A stretch of 45,001 nt of DNA from Alteribacillus sp. YIM 98480 (GCF_009765375.1 NZ_VTOK01000023.1:1-45001), one strand, 5' to 3'; positions 1-8,600 are shown, counted from the first letter of the stretch. Numbers and translations are program-made. The notes: a model not told the origin generated them from the sequence alone.

Positions 1-37
1 TTCCGATTATCAAAAAACGATAATCGGAATCTTTTTT
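1..37 (+). terminator. Rho-independent terminator
   Basis: A perfect 11-bp stem (1-11 with 19-29) with a 7-nt A-rich loop is followed by a T-rich tract at 30-37. It should end a plus-strand transcript whose gene lies left of the window. The stem is AT-rich, but the layout is classical. Confidence 0.7.
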
Positions 38-222
38 ACTATTTCGGGCTAGTTATGTCCCAGCCCCTAAAATAAAGTTGTTTAACTTTTGGTGCAATTA
101 ACGAATAACAATCCATAGATGTAACAATAAAGTCGTTTAAATTGATGGTTGTTCAACAATCGGACCATTATATAAGCGCCCGGTTGCAGAAGATTTATAA
201 GCTCCACTCTATTTAAACTAAC
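38..222. other. Intergenic region, nothing recognised
   Basis: AT-rich sequence between the terminator and the long inverted repeat. I see no convincing ORF, RNA gene or promoter here. Confidence 0.5.
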
Positions 223-286
223 GCACCCGCTCGTAATATAAGATTAGCCAGATTTTTCTGGTTGACCTTATATTACGAACGGGTGC
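223..286 (-). repeat. Long inverted repeat, 20-bp arms
   Basis: Arms at 223-242 and 267-286 pair over 20 bp with a single mismatch. That mismatch becomes a G-U pair only if the minus strand is transcribed. The 24-nt centre holds a smaller CCAGA/TCTGG hairpin, so the whole folds as one long rod. No T-tract follows, so it is not an ordinary terminator. It could be a structured RNA, an mRNA 3' stabiliser or a palindromic repeat unit. Confidence 0.55.
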
Positions 287-360
287 AATAGTGGAACAAG
301 GAGTTGTCGATTCGGCAGCTCCTATTGTGTTAAAGGGCAGAATAAAGGAGAAACAAAAAC

Positions 361-397
361 CCCAACTAAGCTGAATATGAATTTTGCTTAGTTGAGG
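361..397 (-). terminator. Terminator of the small secreted protein gene
   Basis: CCAACTAAGC near 362-371 pairs with GCTTAGTT at 386-393. On the minus strand the stem is followed by GGGGTTTTTG. The stop codon of the gene (388-390) lies inside the right arm, so the terminator overlaps the end of the coding sequence. Confidence 0.75.
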
Positions 398-681
398 TTC
401 TTTGGTTCTACAGGTTTGTCATCTGGCAGTGGCATGCCATCTATATTTAATTTATCTTCAGAATTTGGTAGGGGTAAAAGTGCATTAGGCTTGGCTTCCT
501 TATCGAGGAATTTTTCCAATTCCTTTTCCTGATGTCGCTCTTCTTCTTCAGAAAGTTGGTTGTGATATATATTTCCGTCAATTCTGTTGTTCCATTTTTG
601 ACTACTGTCTTCAACATGTTCAGAAATCCCAGTAAAGGCAGTTAGAATGACGCCCAGAAAGACTAATGCCAGGTTTCTCAT
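388..681 (-). CDS. Small secreted or membrane-anchored hypothetical protein (97 aa)
   Basis: I do not recognise a family. Residues 2-17 form a short hydrophobic segment (RNLALVFLGVILTAFTG) after Met-Arg, compatible with a signal peptide or an N-terminal anchor. The rest is hydrophilic, with a Glu-rich stretch near residues 45-60 (SEEEERHQEKELEKFL), probably helical, and a Pro/Asp-rich tail. The start is supported by an upstream GGGTGG-type ribosome binding site about 6 nt from the ATG. The gene stands alone, with its own terminator over the stop codon. The function is unknown; an extracytoplasmic location is inferred only from the N-terminus. Confidence 0.6.
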   Translation of the reverse strand: MRNLALVFLGVILTAFTGISEHVEDSSQKWNNRIDGNIYHNQLSEEEERHQEKELEKFLDKEAKPNALLPLPNSEDKLNIDGMPLPDDKPVEPKNLN

Positions 682-941
682 ATTTCCACCACCCTTTTCT
701 TAATTATCCTATGCAAAGCCAATGTATTTTTAACAGGCACTACTATACATTTTCTAGAGAAACCATTATATCCCTTTTATCATAACAGTTAACTGTTTCT
801 CCATAAACGGGCGCAATCCTGGAGTAGGACTGCGCTCTTTCTTTATAAAGAGACAGATTGTCGGAATACTTATTGTACGTATGGGGAGGGTTGGGATGCG
901 TTGCAAAAAAACAAAAGGTGACATATAACTGAAGTTGACCG
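682..941. other. Intergenic region, nothing recognised
   Basis: No supported gene lies between the small secreted protein and the glmS terminator. An open frame on the minus strand runs through this stretch, but it crosses the glmS terminator, has no good ribosome binding site and shows no protein-like composition. Confidence 0.5.
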
Positions 942-978
942 AAAAAAGACGTCCAAAGGACAAACTCCTTTAGACGCC
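942..978 (-). terminator. Terminator of glmS
   Basis: Arms 948-960 and 966-978 pair over 13 bp. The two imperfect positions both become G-U pairs in minus-strand RNA. A run of six Ts follows on that strand (942-947). It lies about 160 nt past the glmS stop codon, beyond the 20-bp tandem repeats, which would therefore be in the glmS 3' UTR. Confidence 0.75.
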
Positions 979-1030
979 TTAACTGGTTGCCAACTTTTTT
1001 GTAACTGAACAAATCATAACATATTTATTA

Positions 1031-1110
1031 GGAAAGATCTTTTAAGTTAAAGAAAGATCTTTTGGGTAAAGGAAAGAACTTTTTCGTAAAAGAAAGATCT
1101 TTCACGTCAA
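1031..1110. repeat. Four 20-bp tandem repeats
   Basis: Four units of exactly 20 bp run at 1031-1050, 1051-1070, 1071-1090 and 1091-1110. The consensus is RGAAAGATCTTTtnnGTaAA. Three units carry the 10-bp palindrome AAAGATCTTT and the third has AAAGAACTTT. The array sits between the glmS stop codon and its terminator. Phased palindromes two helical turns apart would suit cooperative protein binding, or a series of small hairpins in RNA. Confidence 0.8.
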
Positions 1111-1140
1111 ATAACAATCACAAAACTCTGCTTTCTCTAC

Positions 1141-2943
1141 TTATTCCACCGTTACACTTTTTGCTAGGTTTCTAGGCTTATCTACGTCGCAGCCTCTGTG
1201 CAGTGCTGCATAATATGCGATGAGCTGCAGCGGTACAACGGATACTAGCGGGGTCATCAGTTCATGGATGTCTGGTAATACAATCTGGTCGCCTTCTTCT
1301 TTTGTAGAATCGGTACTTATAATGCAGGCTTTCGCACCGCGGGCTACTACCTCTTGGACATTACCGCGAATATTCAAATTCACATGTTTTTGAGTCGTAA
1401 CCGCGACAATTGGCGTACCATCCTCAATCAAGGCAATAGTGCCGTGCTTCAGTTCTCCACCGGCAAATCCTTCTGCCTGAATATAGGAAATTTCTTTTAA
1501 CTTCAGCGCGCCTTCTTGAACTACGTGGTAATCAAGGGCACGGCCTATAAAGAAGCAATTTCTTGTTTCAAACATATAATCTCGTGCAATTTGTTCCAAT
1601 TTATCTTTCTGATCGCAAAGTACTTCCATTGCATTGGCAATTAAACCAAGTTCTTGCATCGCATCAAAATCCGTGTTTATTCCTTGTGCATACGCACTAT
1701 CCATCGCAAGAATAGAGAAAACAGCCATTTGTGCTGTGTAGGCTTTTGTGGAAGCCACTGCAATTTCTGGACCAGCATACGTGTGAAGGGTGAAATCTGC
1801 TTCACGAGATAAAGTGGAACCAGGAACGTTGGTAATAGTTAACGAATTATACCCCTGTTTTTTAACATTCACTAATACACCGCGGCAATCTGCGGTTTCA
1901 CCGCTTTGCGAAATAAAGATAAAGAGCGGTTTCTCGGAAAGCATTGGTTCATTATATAAAAACTCGCTGGCAATATGCACTTCTACCGGTTTTTTTGCTA
2001 CCTTCTCCATAAGTTCTTTTCCTACAAGACCTGCATGGTAGCTCGTTCCGGCTGCGATAACATAAACACGATCCGCATCATTAATGGCTGATCGAATATC
2101 TTGATCCAGCTTAATCTTTCCATTCGCATTTTGGTATTTTTGGATGATATTACGAATAACAAATGGCTGTTCATCAATTTCTTTTAACATAAAGTGATTG
2201 TAGGTACCTTTTTCTGTGTCACTTTCGTCAATATCAGTCGTAAACGAATCTCGAGCCACGTTTGTACCGTCGAGGTTTTTCACTTGAACACTGTCTTTTT
2301 TCACGATGACTACTTCTTGGTCCATGATTTCAATGAATTCTTTTGTAATATGAAGCATTGCCATCGCGTCGGACGCTACCACGTTAACTCCGTCTCCAAT
2401 ACCGACTAGAAGCGGGCTTTTGTTTTTGCCGACATATATTGTATCGTTGTCCTGATTATCTACCAAAGCGATGGCATAGGATCCGTGCAATAAAGAAAGT
2501 GTGCGGCGAAAAGCCTCTTCTGTACTTAGACCATTTTCTGCAAATGTTTCGATGAGCTGTACAATAACTTCTGTATCAGTTTCACTTACAAGCTTTACGT
2601 TCTGAAGGTGCTCACGCTTTAGCTGTTGGTAGTTTTCAATTACGCCGTTGTGAACGAGAGTAAATCGTTTGGACACACTTTGGTGCGGGTGCGCATTTTC
2701 TTTGCTAGGCGCGCCATGTGTTGCCCAGCGTGTGTGTCCAATCCCCGTCATACCAGCGGCTTCTTTTCCGATTGTCTTTTCCAGTTCAGCAATGCGGCCT
2801 TTTTCTTTATATAATTCTAATCCATTATCACCGACAAGAGCGATACCAGCAGAGTCATAGCCTCTGTACTCCAGCTTATGCAGCCCTTTGATGAGAATAT
2901 CTTTTGCTTGTTCATTTCCGATATATCCTACAATTCCACACAT
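1141..2943 (-). CDS. glmS: Glutamine-fructose-6-phosphate aminotransferase (isomerising)
   Basis: GlmS converts fructose-6-phosphate and glutamine to glucosamine-6-phosphate, the entry step to UDP-GlcNAc for peptidoglycan. The start chosen gives MCGIVGYIG, so that Cys2 becomes the N-terminal nucleophile of the glutaminase domain after Met removal. A longer in-frame reading starting 31 codons upstream would bury this Cys and is rejected; GGGGAGG stands upstream of the chosen ATG. The product is 600 aa, the family length. HTRWATHG lies in the Ntn glutamine amidotransferase domain (about 1-240). Two SIS sugar-isomerase domains follow, with SQSGET and ASTKAYTAQ, and the C-terminus ends LAKSVTVE as in the family. 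Regulation is by the ribozyme in its leader. Confidence 0.97.
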   Translation of the reverse strand: MCGIVGYIGNEQAKDILIKGLHKLEYRGYDSAGIALVGDNGLELYKEKGRIAELEKTIGKEAAGMTGIGHTRWATHGAPSKENAHPHQSVSKRFTLVHNGVIENYQQLKREHLQNVKLVSETDTEVIVQLIETFAENGLSTEEAFRRTLSLLHGSYAIALVDNQDNDTIYVGKNKSPLLVGIGDGVNVVASDAMAMLHITKEFIEIMDQEVVIVKKDSVQVKNLDGTNVARDSFTTDIDESDTEKGTYNHFMLKEIDEQPFVIRNIIQKYQNANGKIKLDQDIRSAINDADRVYVIAAGTSYHAGLVGKELMEKVAKKPVEVHIASEFLYNEPMLSEKPLFIFISQSGETADCRGVLVNVKKQGYNSLTITNVPGSTLSREADFTLHTYAGPEIAVASTKAYTAQMAVFSILAMDSAYAQGINTDFDAMQELGLIANAMEVLCDQKDKLEQIARDYMFETRNCFFIGRALDYHVVQEGALKLKEISYIQAEGFAGGELKHGTIALIEDGTPIVAVTTQKHVNLNIRGNVQEVVARGAKACIISTDSTKEEGDQIVLPDIHELMTPLVSVVPLQLIAYYAALHRGCDVDKPRNLAKSVTVE

Positions 2944-2953
2944 ACTGTCATGA

Positions 2954-3000
2954 CCTCCCCAGCGGGGCCATGGCATGCTGCGGGGCATACCACGCCCCGC
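2954..3000 (-). promoter_or_regulatory. Mutually exclusive GC hairpins in front of the glmS start
   Basis: Between ribozyme and start codon the minus strand carries GCGGGGC once (3000-2994) and its complement GCCCCGC twice (2986-2980 and 2968-2962), so two alternative 7-bp stems compete for one arm. The last copy can also form CCCC-GCT-GGGG, which would hide part of the GGGGAGG ribosome binding site at 2960-2954. The structure is visible in the sequence; a role in translation is inference. Confidence 0.5.
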
Positions 3001-3029
3001 TCTTATCTTTATTAATTTATTAATCGAGG

Positions 3030-3188
3030 ACGTCAATATTCAAGTTTTTGTTCACAGAGTCACCTCAATGTTTTAACCTGAATTTACGGTTGTGACGTGC
3101 AACCGGGAGGCATCCGCCGATGTATCGATGAACCTCCTCCTCGTCAACTGCTCTTTCGTTCCGTCCATAAACAAGCAGTCCGGGCGCT
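3030..3188 (-). ncRNA. glmS self-cleaving ribozyme
   Basis: In Gram-positive bacteria this leader RNA binds glucosamine-6-phosphate and cuts itself, exposing the mRNA to decay. The minus strand shows the conserved start AGCGCC, with cleavage expected between A3188 and G3187. Then come TTGACGAGGAGG, ATCGATACATCGGCGGATGC, CCTCCCGG and AGGTTAAAACA. A P4-type hairpin with GTGA loop follows. The closing P3 arm TTCAGGTT pairs with AACTTGAA at 3039-3046. Order and sequences match the glmS ribozyme family core. A 68-codon ORF across this interval is not a gene. Confidence 0.95.
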
Positions 3189-3242
3189 TTAAAGTATGAA
3201 GTTTTTGCGATCCTCCTTATCTTTCCTTTAGAATCTTGATTT

Positions 3243-3271
3243 ATCTTACTACAGGCTGCTTCGTTAAGCAA
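3243..3271 (-). promoter_or_regulatory. Sigma-A promoter of glmS
   Basis: On the minus strand TTGCTT (3271-3266) is followed after exactly 17 bp by TAAGAT (3248-3243). Transcription would begin near 3236, giving about 48 nt before the ribozyme cleavage site, as expected for a glmS leader. Confidence 0.75.
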
Positions 3272-3390
3272 TCATTATCTGCTAAGATTTCTTTGAAGGT
3301 TTACCCTTTGTGTAACTTCTTCAAACTTCCCCTATATATTATGTTTTTATAAGGGATTTGTTCTATAAAAAATGGTTCATTATCAAACTA

Positions 3391-3423
3391 TGCACAGCCT
3401 GCTATGACAGTGCAAGCTGTGCA
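3391..3423 (-). terminator. Possible terminator after glmM
   Basis: TGCACAGC (3391-3398) and GCTGTGCA (3416-3423) form a perfect 8-bp stem directly after the glmM stop. The T-tract on the minus strand comes only about 20 nt later, so termination would be weak; it could instead be a processing hairpin. Confidence 0.4.
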
Positions 3424-3438
3424 CATACTACATTGTAT

Positions 3439-4785
3439 TTACTCTTTTTTCCCCATATGCTTTTCCACAACAGAAGCTATTTCCTGTACATATTTATCGC
3501 AAAGTATTTCTGACTCTGCTTCTGCCATGACACGAACAAGAGGTTCAGTACCTGAAGGACGAACCAATATACGTCCGTTCCCTCCCATATCCGCTTCTAC
3601 TCTGTCGATAGCCTCTTTAACATAAGAATTGGAGGTAACTTCATACTTATCCGTTACTCGTACATTTACAAGTTTTTGCGGAAATTTCTCCATCTCTCCT
3701 GCTAATTCAGATAATGGTTTCCCTGAAGCTTTTATAATATCAACGAGCTGCAGAGCGGTAAGCATACCGTCCCCTGTTTTCACATGATCAAGAAAAATAA
3801 TATGCCCTGATTGTTCACCGCCAATACTATATCCGCCTTGACGCATCTCTTCCATCACGTACCGATCGCCAACTGCTGTCTTTTTTGCAGCTATGCCGAG
3901 TCTTTCAAGAGCCTTATACAGACCAAGATTACTCATAACCGTCGTTACAACCGTATTGTGGGCAAGCATCGCTTCCTGTTTAAGATGCTTAGCGCAAATG
4001 TACATGATCTTGTCCCCATCAACATACTGACCTTTTTCGTCAACTGCAATCAATCGATCAGCATCTCCGTCAAATGCCAGCCCAACATCTGCATCTTTTT
4101 CTTTCACAAAAGCTGCCAGTGCTTCAGGATGTGTAGAACCTACCCCTGCGTTAATATTAATACCGTCAGGATTATTACCAATTGTAGAAATGTCAGCATC
4201 TAAATCTGCAAATAGATGTGGAGCTAACGAAGATGCAGCCCCATGAGCACAGTCAAGCGCAATGTGAAGACCAGAAAAGTCTTCACTTACCGTTTGTTTC
4301 AAAAAATGAAGATATTTTTGACCGCCTTCAAAATAATCATTAACAACTCCTATGTTTTTTCCAGTCGGGCGGGGCATTGTATCTTCCTGATCCAATAATG
4401 CTTCAATTTCAGCTTCCTGGTCCTCTGAGAGCTTAAATCCATCAGAACCAAAAAATTTAATACCATTATCTTCTACTGGATTATGTGAAGCAGAAATCAT
4501 CACCCCAGCTTGCGCACTCATTGCCTTTGTAAGATATGACACACCTGGAGTTGATATGACTCCTAAACGCATTACTTCTGCTCCCATTGATAATAACCCG
4601 GAAATAAGAGCTCCTTCTAACATTTCTCCTGAGATTCTTGTATCCCTTCCAATAAGAATTTTCGGTTGATCGGCTTCTTTGGTTAGAATATACCCCCCGG
4701 CACGGCCGAGACGAAAAGCAAGTTCCGGTGTCAGCTCTGTATTGGCAATACCGCGCACCCCGTCCGTTCCAAAATACTTACCCAT
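3439..4785 (-). CDS. glmM: Phosphoglucosamine mutase
   Basis: GlmM interconverts glucosamine-6-phosphate and glucosamine-1-phosphate, the step after GlmS. The start was set at [12 protein letters not shown], the usual N-terminus, with AAGGAGAGATGGAG upstream; an in-frame extension of 18 codons is rejected. The protein is 448 aa, normal for the family. The phosphoserine loop is [17 protein letters not shown], the metal loop is AFDGDADRL, and the C-terminal phosphate-binding loop is [11 protein letters not shown]. It follows cdaR by about 105 bp and precedes glmS. In Firmicutes GlmM and CdaR bind and regulate CdaA, which explains the conserved gene order. Confidence 0.97.
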   Translation of the reverse strand: MGKYFGTDGVRGIANTELTPELAFRLGRAGGYILTKEADQPKILIGRDTRISGEMLEGALISGLLSMGAEVMRLGVISTPGVSYLTKAMSAQAGVMISASHNPVEDNGIKFFGSDGFKLSEDQEAEIEALLDQEDTMPRPTGKNIGVVNDYFEGGQKYLHFLKQTVSEDFSGLHIALDCAHGAASSLAPHLFADLDADISTIGNNPDGININAGVGSTHPEALAAFVKEKDADVGLAFDGDADRLIAVDEKGQYVDGDKIMYICAKHLKQEAMLAHNTVVTTVMSNLGLYKALERLGIAAKKTAVGDRYVMEEMRQGGYSIGGEQSGHIIFLDHVKTGDGMLTALQLVDIIKASGKPLSELAGEMEKFPQKLVNVRVTDKYEVTSNSYVKEAIDRVEADMGGNGRILVRPSGTEPLVRVMAEAESEILCDKYVQEIASVVEKHMGKKE

Positions 4786-4890
4786 ACTCCATCTCTCCTT
4801 CAGTTCAACAAGATGTACTGGCATGTTCAGAAGTTCCATCTGCTTTTAAAAAATCTTCTTTGTAAATTTCTTCAAATGTTTCTCTAAAGT

Positions 4891-6177
4891 TTAATCTGCC
4901 TCTTCTGTTTCTTCAACGGTGTCTGTCCCCTCATTGTCCTCCGCTTGGGACCATTCAACCTCAATTTCATGAACTTCTGGTTCAATATTGACTTCAGATG
5001 GCCCGGAGCTCAAAACAGGCAGTGTTTGCAAGTTCCCTTCTTCCTCTCCATCTTCCCAATCAGCAATTAAAGTAATGTCTTCTTTATTTATGTTCTCTAA
5101 AACAGCAGAAGATCCGTAAATCGTTACATCTGAAACACCTTGATCAGGATCTGTAATTTCAAAGGAATAATCTTCTGGAATGTTTTCTACTTCTATCGGA
5201 ATTTCTTCAAAAGCGGTTTCTTCTCTCTCTCCAACCTCTACTTCCACTTCAACTGTTTCGGGTTGAATGTGTTCTACTCCTTCAGGATATATCAAATCTA
5301 CTTCTATTAATCCATCACCTTCAATTTCCGATAAATCTAGAATAGCTTCAACATTACTTATGTCTTTAATATCAGGCAGCGGTCCAAAAATTGTTGTTTC
5401 TGTTGGATCCATATTAAGCGCTTCTATGCTTAGATTATCAGGCAGTGTTCCTTCCCTCGATAAATTTATCGGTACTTTTTGAAAAGGACTGGTGATTGGC
5501 ACTTCTACTTCTACAGTTTCTGGATTAATGGGTACATCCAGCTCATTTCCATTTTGATCGTAAGCTACTACCTCAGATTCTGACTCAACCCGCTCATCTG
5601 CTCCTTCCGCATCGACAAAAGCTTTCAATGATGCAATTTGATCATGAACAGACGGGGAAGCCTTTACGTCCACTTCAGAAGGAGTAACTTTTGCCCCTCC
5701 CAAAGTATAACCTTCAGCTGTTTCCTCTTTATTCATCACCTCTGCCTCTACCGGGTACGAAACTGTTTCTAACTGCTGAAGTTCCACACTTACAAAACGA
5801 GGTGTAATAGAAACATCAAGATCAGCAGGAAAGTCACGATATTCCAATCGTACATTATGTACGCCGGCACCTCTGTCTTCAAGATCTACATAAACTTCAT
5901 AGGCCGGTCTTGATAATTGAAACAGCATAATAGAGGTTTGAGGGCCTCTTAGCTCTACATCAACGGTTTCTTCCAGCTCAACTACTTCATAGTTCTCCTC
6001 ATCATAGTAAGCATTTACTTCTACATCTTTAATAGTATATGAACTATCATCGTTGTTGTCTGGAAGCACACCTGGCTGATTGCTTATATTATTCATATTT
6101 ACCATCATATAAAGCATAACCGCAATCAGCAAGGAGACAAATTTGACAAACCAGTGATTATTGAATAATTTATCCAT
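4891..6177 (-). CDS. cdaR: CdaA regulatory protein (YbbR domains)
   Basis: This is a membrane-anchored extracytoplasmic partner of the diadenylate cyclase CdaA. The start at MDKLFNNHWFVKF overlaps the end of cdaA by 8 bp; an upstream in-frame Met would overlap further and lacks a suitable site. Residues about 10-27 form a transmembrane helix (FVKFVSLLIAVMLYMMV). They are followed by four YbbR-type repeats of about 85 residues, to about residue 405, and an acidic tail. At 428 aa it is somewhat shorter than B. subtilis CdaR. The exported part is very rich in Asp and Glu, which may reflect a saline habitat (inference). Confidence 0.93.
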   Translation of the reverse strand: MDKLFNNHWFVKFVSLLIAVMLYMMVNMNNISNQPGVLPDNNDDSSYTIKDVEVNAYYDEENYEVVELEETVDVELRGPQTSIMLFQLSRPAYEVYVDLEDRGAGVHNVRLEYRDFPADLDVSITPRFVSVELQQLETVSYPVEAEVMNKEETAEGYTLGGAKVTPSEVDVKASPSVHDQIASLKAFVDAEGADERVESESEVVAYDQNGNELDVPINPETVEVEVPITSPFQKVPINLSREGTLPDNLSIEALNMDPTETTIFGPLPDIKDISNVEAILDLSEIEGDGLIEVDLIYPEGVEHIQPETVEVEVEVGEREETAFEEIPIEVENIPEDYSFEITDPDQGVSDVTIYGSSAVLENINKEDITLIADWEDGEEEGNLQTLPVLSSGPSEVNIEPEVHEIEVEWSQAEDNEGTDTVEETEEAD

Positions 6178-6991
6178 CTTTTTTGCCTCCCCAATGCCAC
6201 AGCCCCGAGGTATTTTTGACATCAGCAATTAACTCTCGTTCGAGCATAGCCCGTAACGTTTCTTCATCCAGATCTCTATGTAAATCTCCATTTTTAGTTG
6301 CAGAAATGCTGCCGGTTTCTTCAGAAACAATAATTGTTAAACAATCCGTCACTTCACTAATCCCTAGGGCAGCTCTGTGGCGTGTTCCCAGCTCTTTTGA
6401 AATAAACGGATTTTCCGATAATGGAAGATAACAGGCAGCAGCCGCAATCTCTTGATTTCGTAAAATGACAGCTCCATCATGAAGCGGCGTATTCGGTATA
6501 AACGTATTAATTAACAATTCTGATGTAACGGTAGCGTTCATTGGAATACCTGTTTCTACATAATCATTCATACCGGTTTCTCTTTCAATGGATAACAGTG
6601 CACCGATACGGCGTTTTGCCATATACTTTACTGATTTCATAATAGCTTCTACTGTTTTAACGGTATCTTCTTCTTCTGGTATAGTTGAGCGCCCAAATAG
6701 CCGTCCTCTTCCTAATTGCTCAAGAGCACGCCGTAATTCAGGCTGAAAAATGATAATGATTGCTAAAAGACCGTAAGTAACGGCTTGTGACATGATATAC
6801 TGTAATGTACGCAGTCCAAAAAAGCTGCTTAAAAACCAAACAGCTAAAATGACAGTAATACCCTTTAACAGCTGTACAGCCCGCGTTCCGCGAATAACAG
6901 TTATGAGTTTATAAATAACATACGCAACCAGCGTAATATCTATAACGGTTCCTAACACGCTTAAAAATTGAAAGTCTTCTCCAGGCAACAT
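6170..6991 (-). CDS. cdaA: Diadenylate cyclase, membrane type
   Basis: CdaA makes c-di-AMP from two ATP and controls potassium and osmolyte balance and the cell wall. The chosen start (MLPGEDFQF) has TTGGAGGAAG upstream and gives 273 aa, the usual length; 29 extra in-frame codons upstream are rejected. Three transmembrane helices occupy about residues 12-85. The DisA_N/DAC catalytic domain follows, with PLHDGAVIL and GTRHRAALGISE carrying the DGA and RHR motifs. It heads the cdaA-cdaR-glmM set and overlaps cdaR. A promoter at 7050-7078 separates it from rsiW. Confidence 0.97.
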   Translation of the reverse strand: MLPGEDFQFLSVLGTVIDITLVAYVIYKLITVIRGTRAVQLLKGITVILAVWFLSSFFGLRTLQYIMSQAVTYGLLAIIIIFQPELRRALEQLGRGRLFGRSTIPEEEDTVKTVEAIMKSVKYMAKRRIGALLSIERETGMNDYVETGIPMNATVTSELLINTFIPNTPLHDGAVILRNQEIAAAACYLPLSENPFISKELGTRHRAALGISEVTDCLTIIVSEETGSISATKNGDLHRDLDEETLRAMLERELIADVKNTSGLWHWGGKKDG

Positions 6992-7039
6992 CGCGCTTCC
7001 TCCAATTAGCTCTTGCAAGAAAAAGAAAACAATACACTC

Positions 7040-7078
7040 ATTATAGCATATTTTATTTTCTGCTCGCTTATAGGTCAA
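7040..7078 (-). promoter_or_regulatory. Promoter(s) of the cdaA operon
   Basis: TTGACC (7078-7073) and TAAAAT (7055-7050) are spaced by 17 bp on the minus strand. A second candidate is the extended -10 TGCTATAAT, with the hexamer at 7045-7040. Either would give a leader of roughly 40-50 nt before the cdaA start. Confidence 0.6.
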
Positions 7079-7130
7079 TTCTATTTATTAGTTTAATCTG
7101 ATTTATACTGTTAGCGATTTCTTAACAGAA

Positions 7131-7282
7131 GTAAGAAAAGCGCAAGCGCCCTGGTCAGCCGCGACAGGTTCTGGAGCTTTCGCGCAGGGTCGCCTGCGGC
7201 CCGGAGTCGAAAGGGAAGAAACCCCGAGCGGCTGGGCGCTAAGCTAGACATGTAAAACGCCAAATATTTATAATTTCTTACC
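7131..7282. repeat. Repeat family A, copy 1 (about 150 bp)
   Basis: This intergenic element starts GTAAGAAAAGCGCAAGCGCC and ends GCTAGACATGTAAAACGCC... TTTCTTAC, so its ends form an 8-bp terminal inverted repeat. The body is highly structured: CGCAGG/CCTGCG sits inside CTTTCG/CGAAAG, and AGCGCCC near the left pairs with GGGCGCT near the right. Copies 2 and 3 are at 18151-18602 and 28176-28332, with a stub at 24196. It resembles short structured repeats common between genes in Bacillaceae. Confidence 0.8.
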
Positions 7283-7284
7283 TT

Positions 7285-7322
7285 TTAAAAAAGACACCTA
7301 GGAAATAGTCGACCTAGGTATC
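7285..7322 (-). terminator. Terminator of sigW-rsiW
   Basis: GACACCTAGG (7293-7302) pairs with CCTAGGTATC (7313-7322), with one G-U pair on the minus strand. Six Ts follow on that strand. It lies 56 nt past the rsiW stop. Confidence 0.85.
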
Positions 7323-7377
7323 TTCTTTGTTACACAATACCTTTTGTAAAAGTATGTGAAACCTTAATTCTGTATTA

Positions 7378-8016
7378 TTATTCATTATTTTTTTCTTCCC
7401 CAAAAGAAAAAACATCAGAAGTTATGCGCTTAGTATGATACCATATCCATTCTAATGCCTGATCGACTTCTTCGATTTCTCCAGACACATTCCCCGCCGA
7501 TGCTAAGTACTGTTCACCGTTAATGACAGTAAGGTCACCTGTAATTTCTCCTTCGACTTCTACACGCCCGTTTTTAACAAAAAGGTCCCCTTCAACGATT
7601 TCTCCTTCTGGTACAATGACCATTCCATTCTCACGATCGATTTTAACATCTTGACTACCAATCACAGTAAGTTCTTCACCTGATTGATCCACCCAAACAG
7701 ATAGCAGGCTGGAAGTCATTAGAAAAACAAATAATGAAGCAGCTATCAAGATAGGATGCTGTCTCATCCACTTTTTCCAATGTTTTCTTTTCTTTTTTAC
7801 AGGAAGTCTATCCATCACAGATTCTGTAAAACCTTCTGGCGCTTCAATATGGGAGGAGCTTTGCACAAGCATAACTGCTTTCTTTAATTCTTTATAATGG
7901 GCTGCACACTCCTCACATGCATCTAAGTGATTGTAGAACTCCGTACGTTCTGACTCAATCATTTCCCCATCCAAGTATTTGTGCAGTTGGGTTTCGTACT
8001 TTTTATTGCAAGCCAT
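7378..8016 (-). CDS. rsiW: Anti-sigma-W factor
   Basis: RsiW is a single-pass membrane protein that holds SigW inactive until cell-envelope stress triggers its proteolysis. The N-terminal zinc-binding anti-sigma domain shows HLDACEECAAHYKELK (about residues 30-45; the H-C-C set of the ZAS motif). A transmembrane helix lies at about residues 90-110 (PILIAASLFVFLMTSSLLSVW). The outer part includes a run of short beta repeats (FVKNGRVEVEGEITGDLTV), reminiscent of polymer-forming or adhesin-like domains. At 212 aa it matches family size. It lies 17 bp after sigW, and the ATG has GGGAGGGAGG upstream. Confidence 0.92.
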   Translation of the reverse strand: MACNKKYETQLHKYLDGEMIESERTEFYNHLDACEECAAHYKELKKAVMLVQSSSHIEAPEGFTESVMDRLPVKKKRKHWKKWMRQHPILIAASLFVFLMTSSLLSVWVDQSGEELTVIGSQDVKIDRENGMVIVPEGEIVEGDLFVKNGRVEVEGEITGDLTVINGEQYLASAGNVSGEIEEVDQALEWIWYHTKRITSDVFSFGEEKNNE

Positions 8017-8033
8017 TTTTAATTCCTCCCTCC

Positions 8034-8600
8034 CTACGCATCTTTAAGCCGTTTGCGCAAGGCTTCCCGGCCTCGATGTATGTGTGTCTTAACCGTATTA
8101 GCCGGAAGATCTAATATTTCACTAATTTGTTTTATAGGCAAACCTTCTATGTATCGTAATATAATAGCCGATCGGTGCTTTGGAGGCAAGTAGGAAATTT
8201 CTCTTTGTACCCATTCCTGCATTTCCATCGTAACTACCTGTTCCTCAGGCAGCTTCTCTGAAGCTGCTACTTGCGAATATCCAGTCAGACCCTCGGTTCC
8301 TTGCAATTCGGCGTCTAATGAATAATCGGGCTTTTTTTTCCGCAGGCGGTCAATACATAAATTTGTTGTAATGCGAAATAACCAAGTAGAAAATTTTCTC
8401 TTCTCATCGTAGCTTTCTAAATTCGCATACGCTCTTAAAAAGGATTCTTGTGCCATATCCTGTGCTTCATAGCTGTTTCCTGTCATCCGGTATGCAATTT
8501 GAAAAACTTTATCTTTATATAAATCTACTAACTCTGCAAATGCATCCTGGTCCTCTTCTTTTTTAATTGCTCTTATCAGCCGTTTAACTACCGCATCCAT
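8034..8600 (-). CDS. sigW: ECF RNA polymerase sigma factor SigW
   Basis: SigW directs the response to detergents, cell-wall antibiotics and alkaline shock. The start at MDAVVKRL has GGTGGAGG 8 nt upstream; a longer in-frame start 6 codons earlier would overlap that site. The product is 188 aa. Region 2 includes DAFAELVDLYKDKVFQIAYR and FSTWLFRITTNLCIDRLRKK, and region 4 ends TVKTHIHRGREALRKRLKD. The middle stretch KKKPDYSLDAELQGTEGL closely resembles B. subtilis SigW, which allows the specific name. A SigW-type promoter lies immediately upstream, so it is autoregulated. Confidence 0.95.
   Translation of the reverse strand: MDAVVKRLIRAIKKEEDQDAFAELVDLYKDKVFQIAYRMTGNSYEAQDMAQESFLRAYANLESYDEKRKFSTWLFRITTNLCIDRLRKKKPDYSLDAELQGTEGLTGYSQVAASEKLPEEQVVTMEMQEWVQREISYLPPKHRSAIILRYIEGLPIKQISEILDLPANTVKTHIHRGREALRKRLKDA

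Noticed and set aside
743-1012. 89-codon minus-strand ORF
   Set aside because: It crosses the glmS terminator hairpin, lacks a good ribosome site and has no protein-like features.
1031-1110. CRISPR-like array
   Set aside because: The units are only 20 bp, have no true spacers and no cas genes are nearby; it is a simple phased tandem repeat.
3065-3271. 68-codon minus-strand ORF upstream of glmS
   Set aside because: The interval is the glmS ribozyme and its leader; the open frame is accidental.
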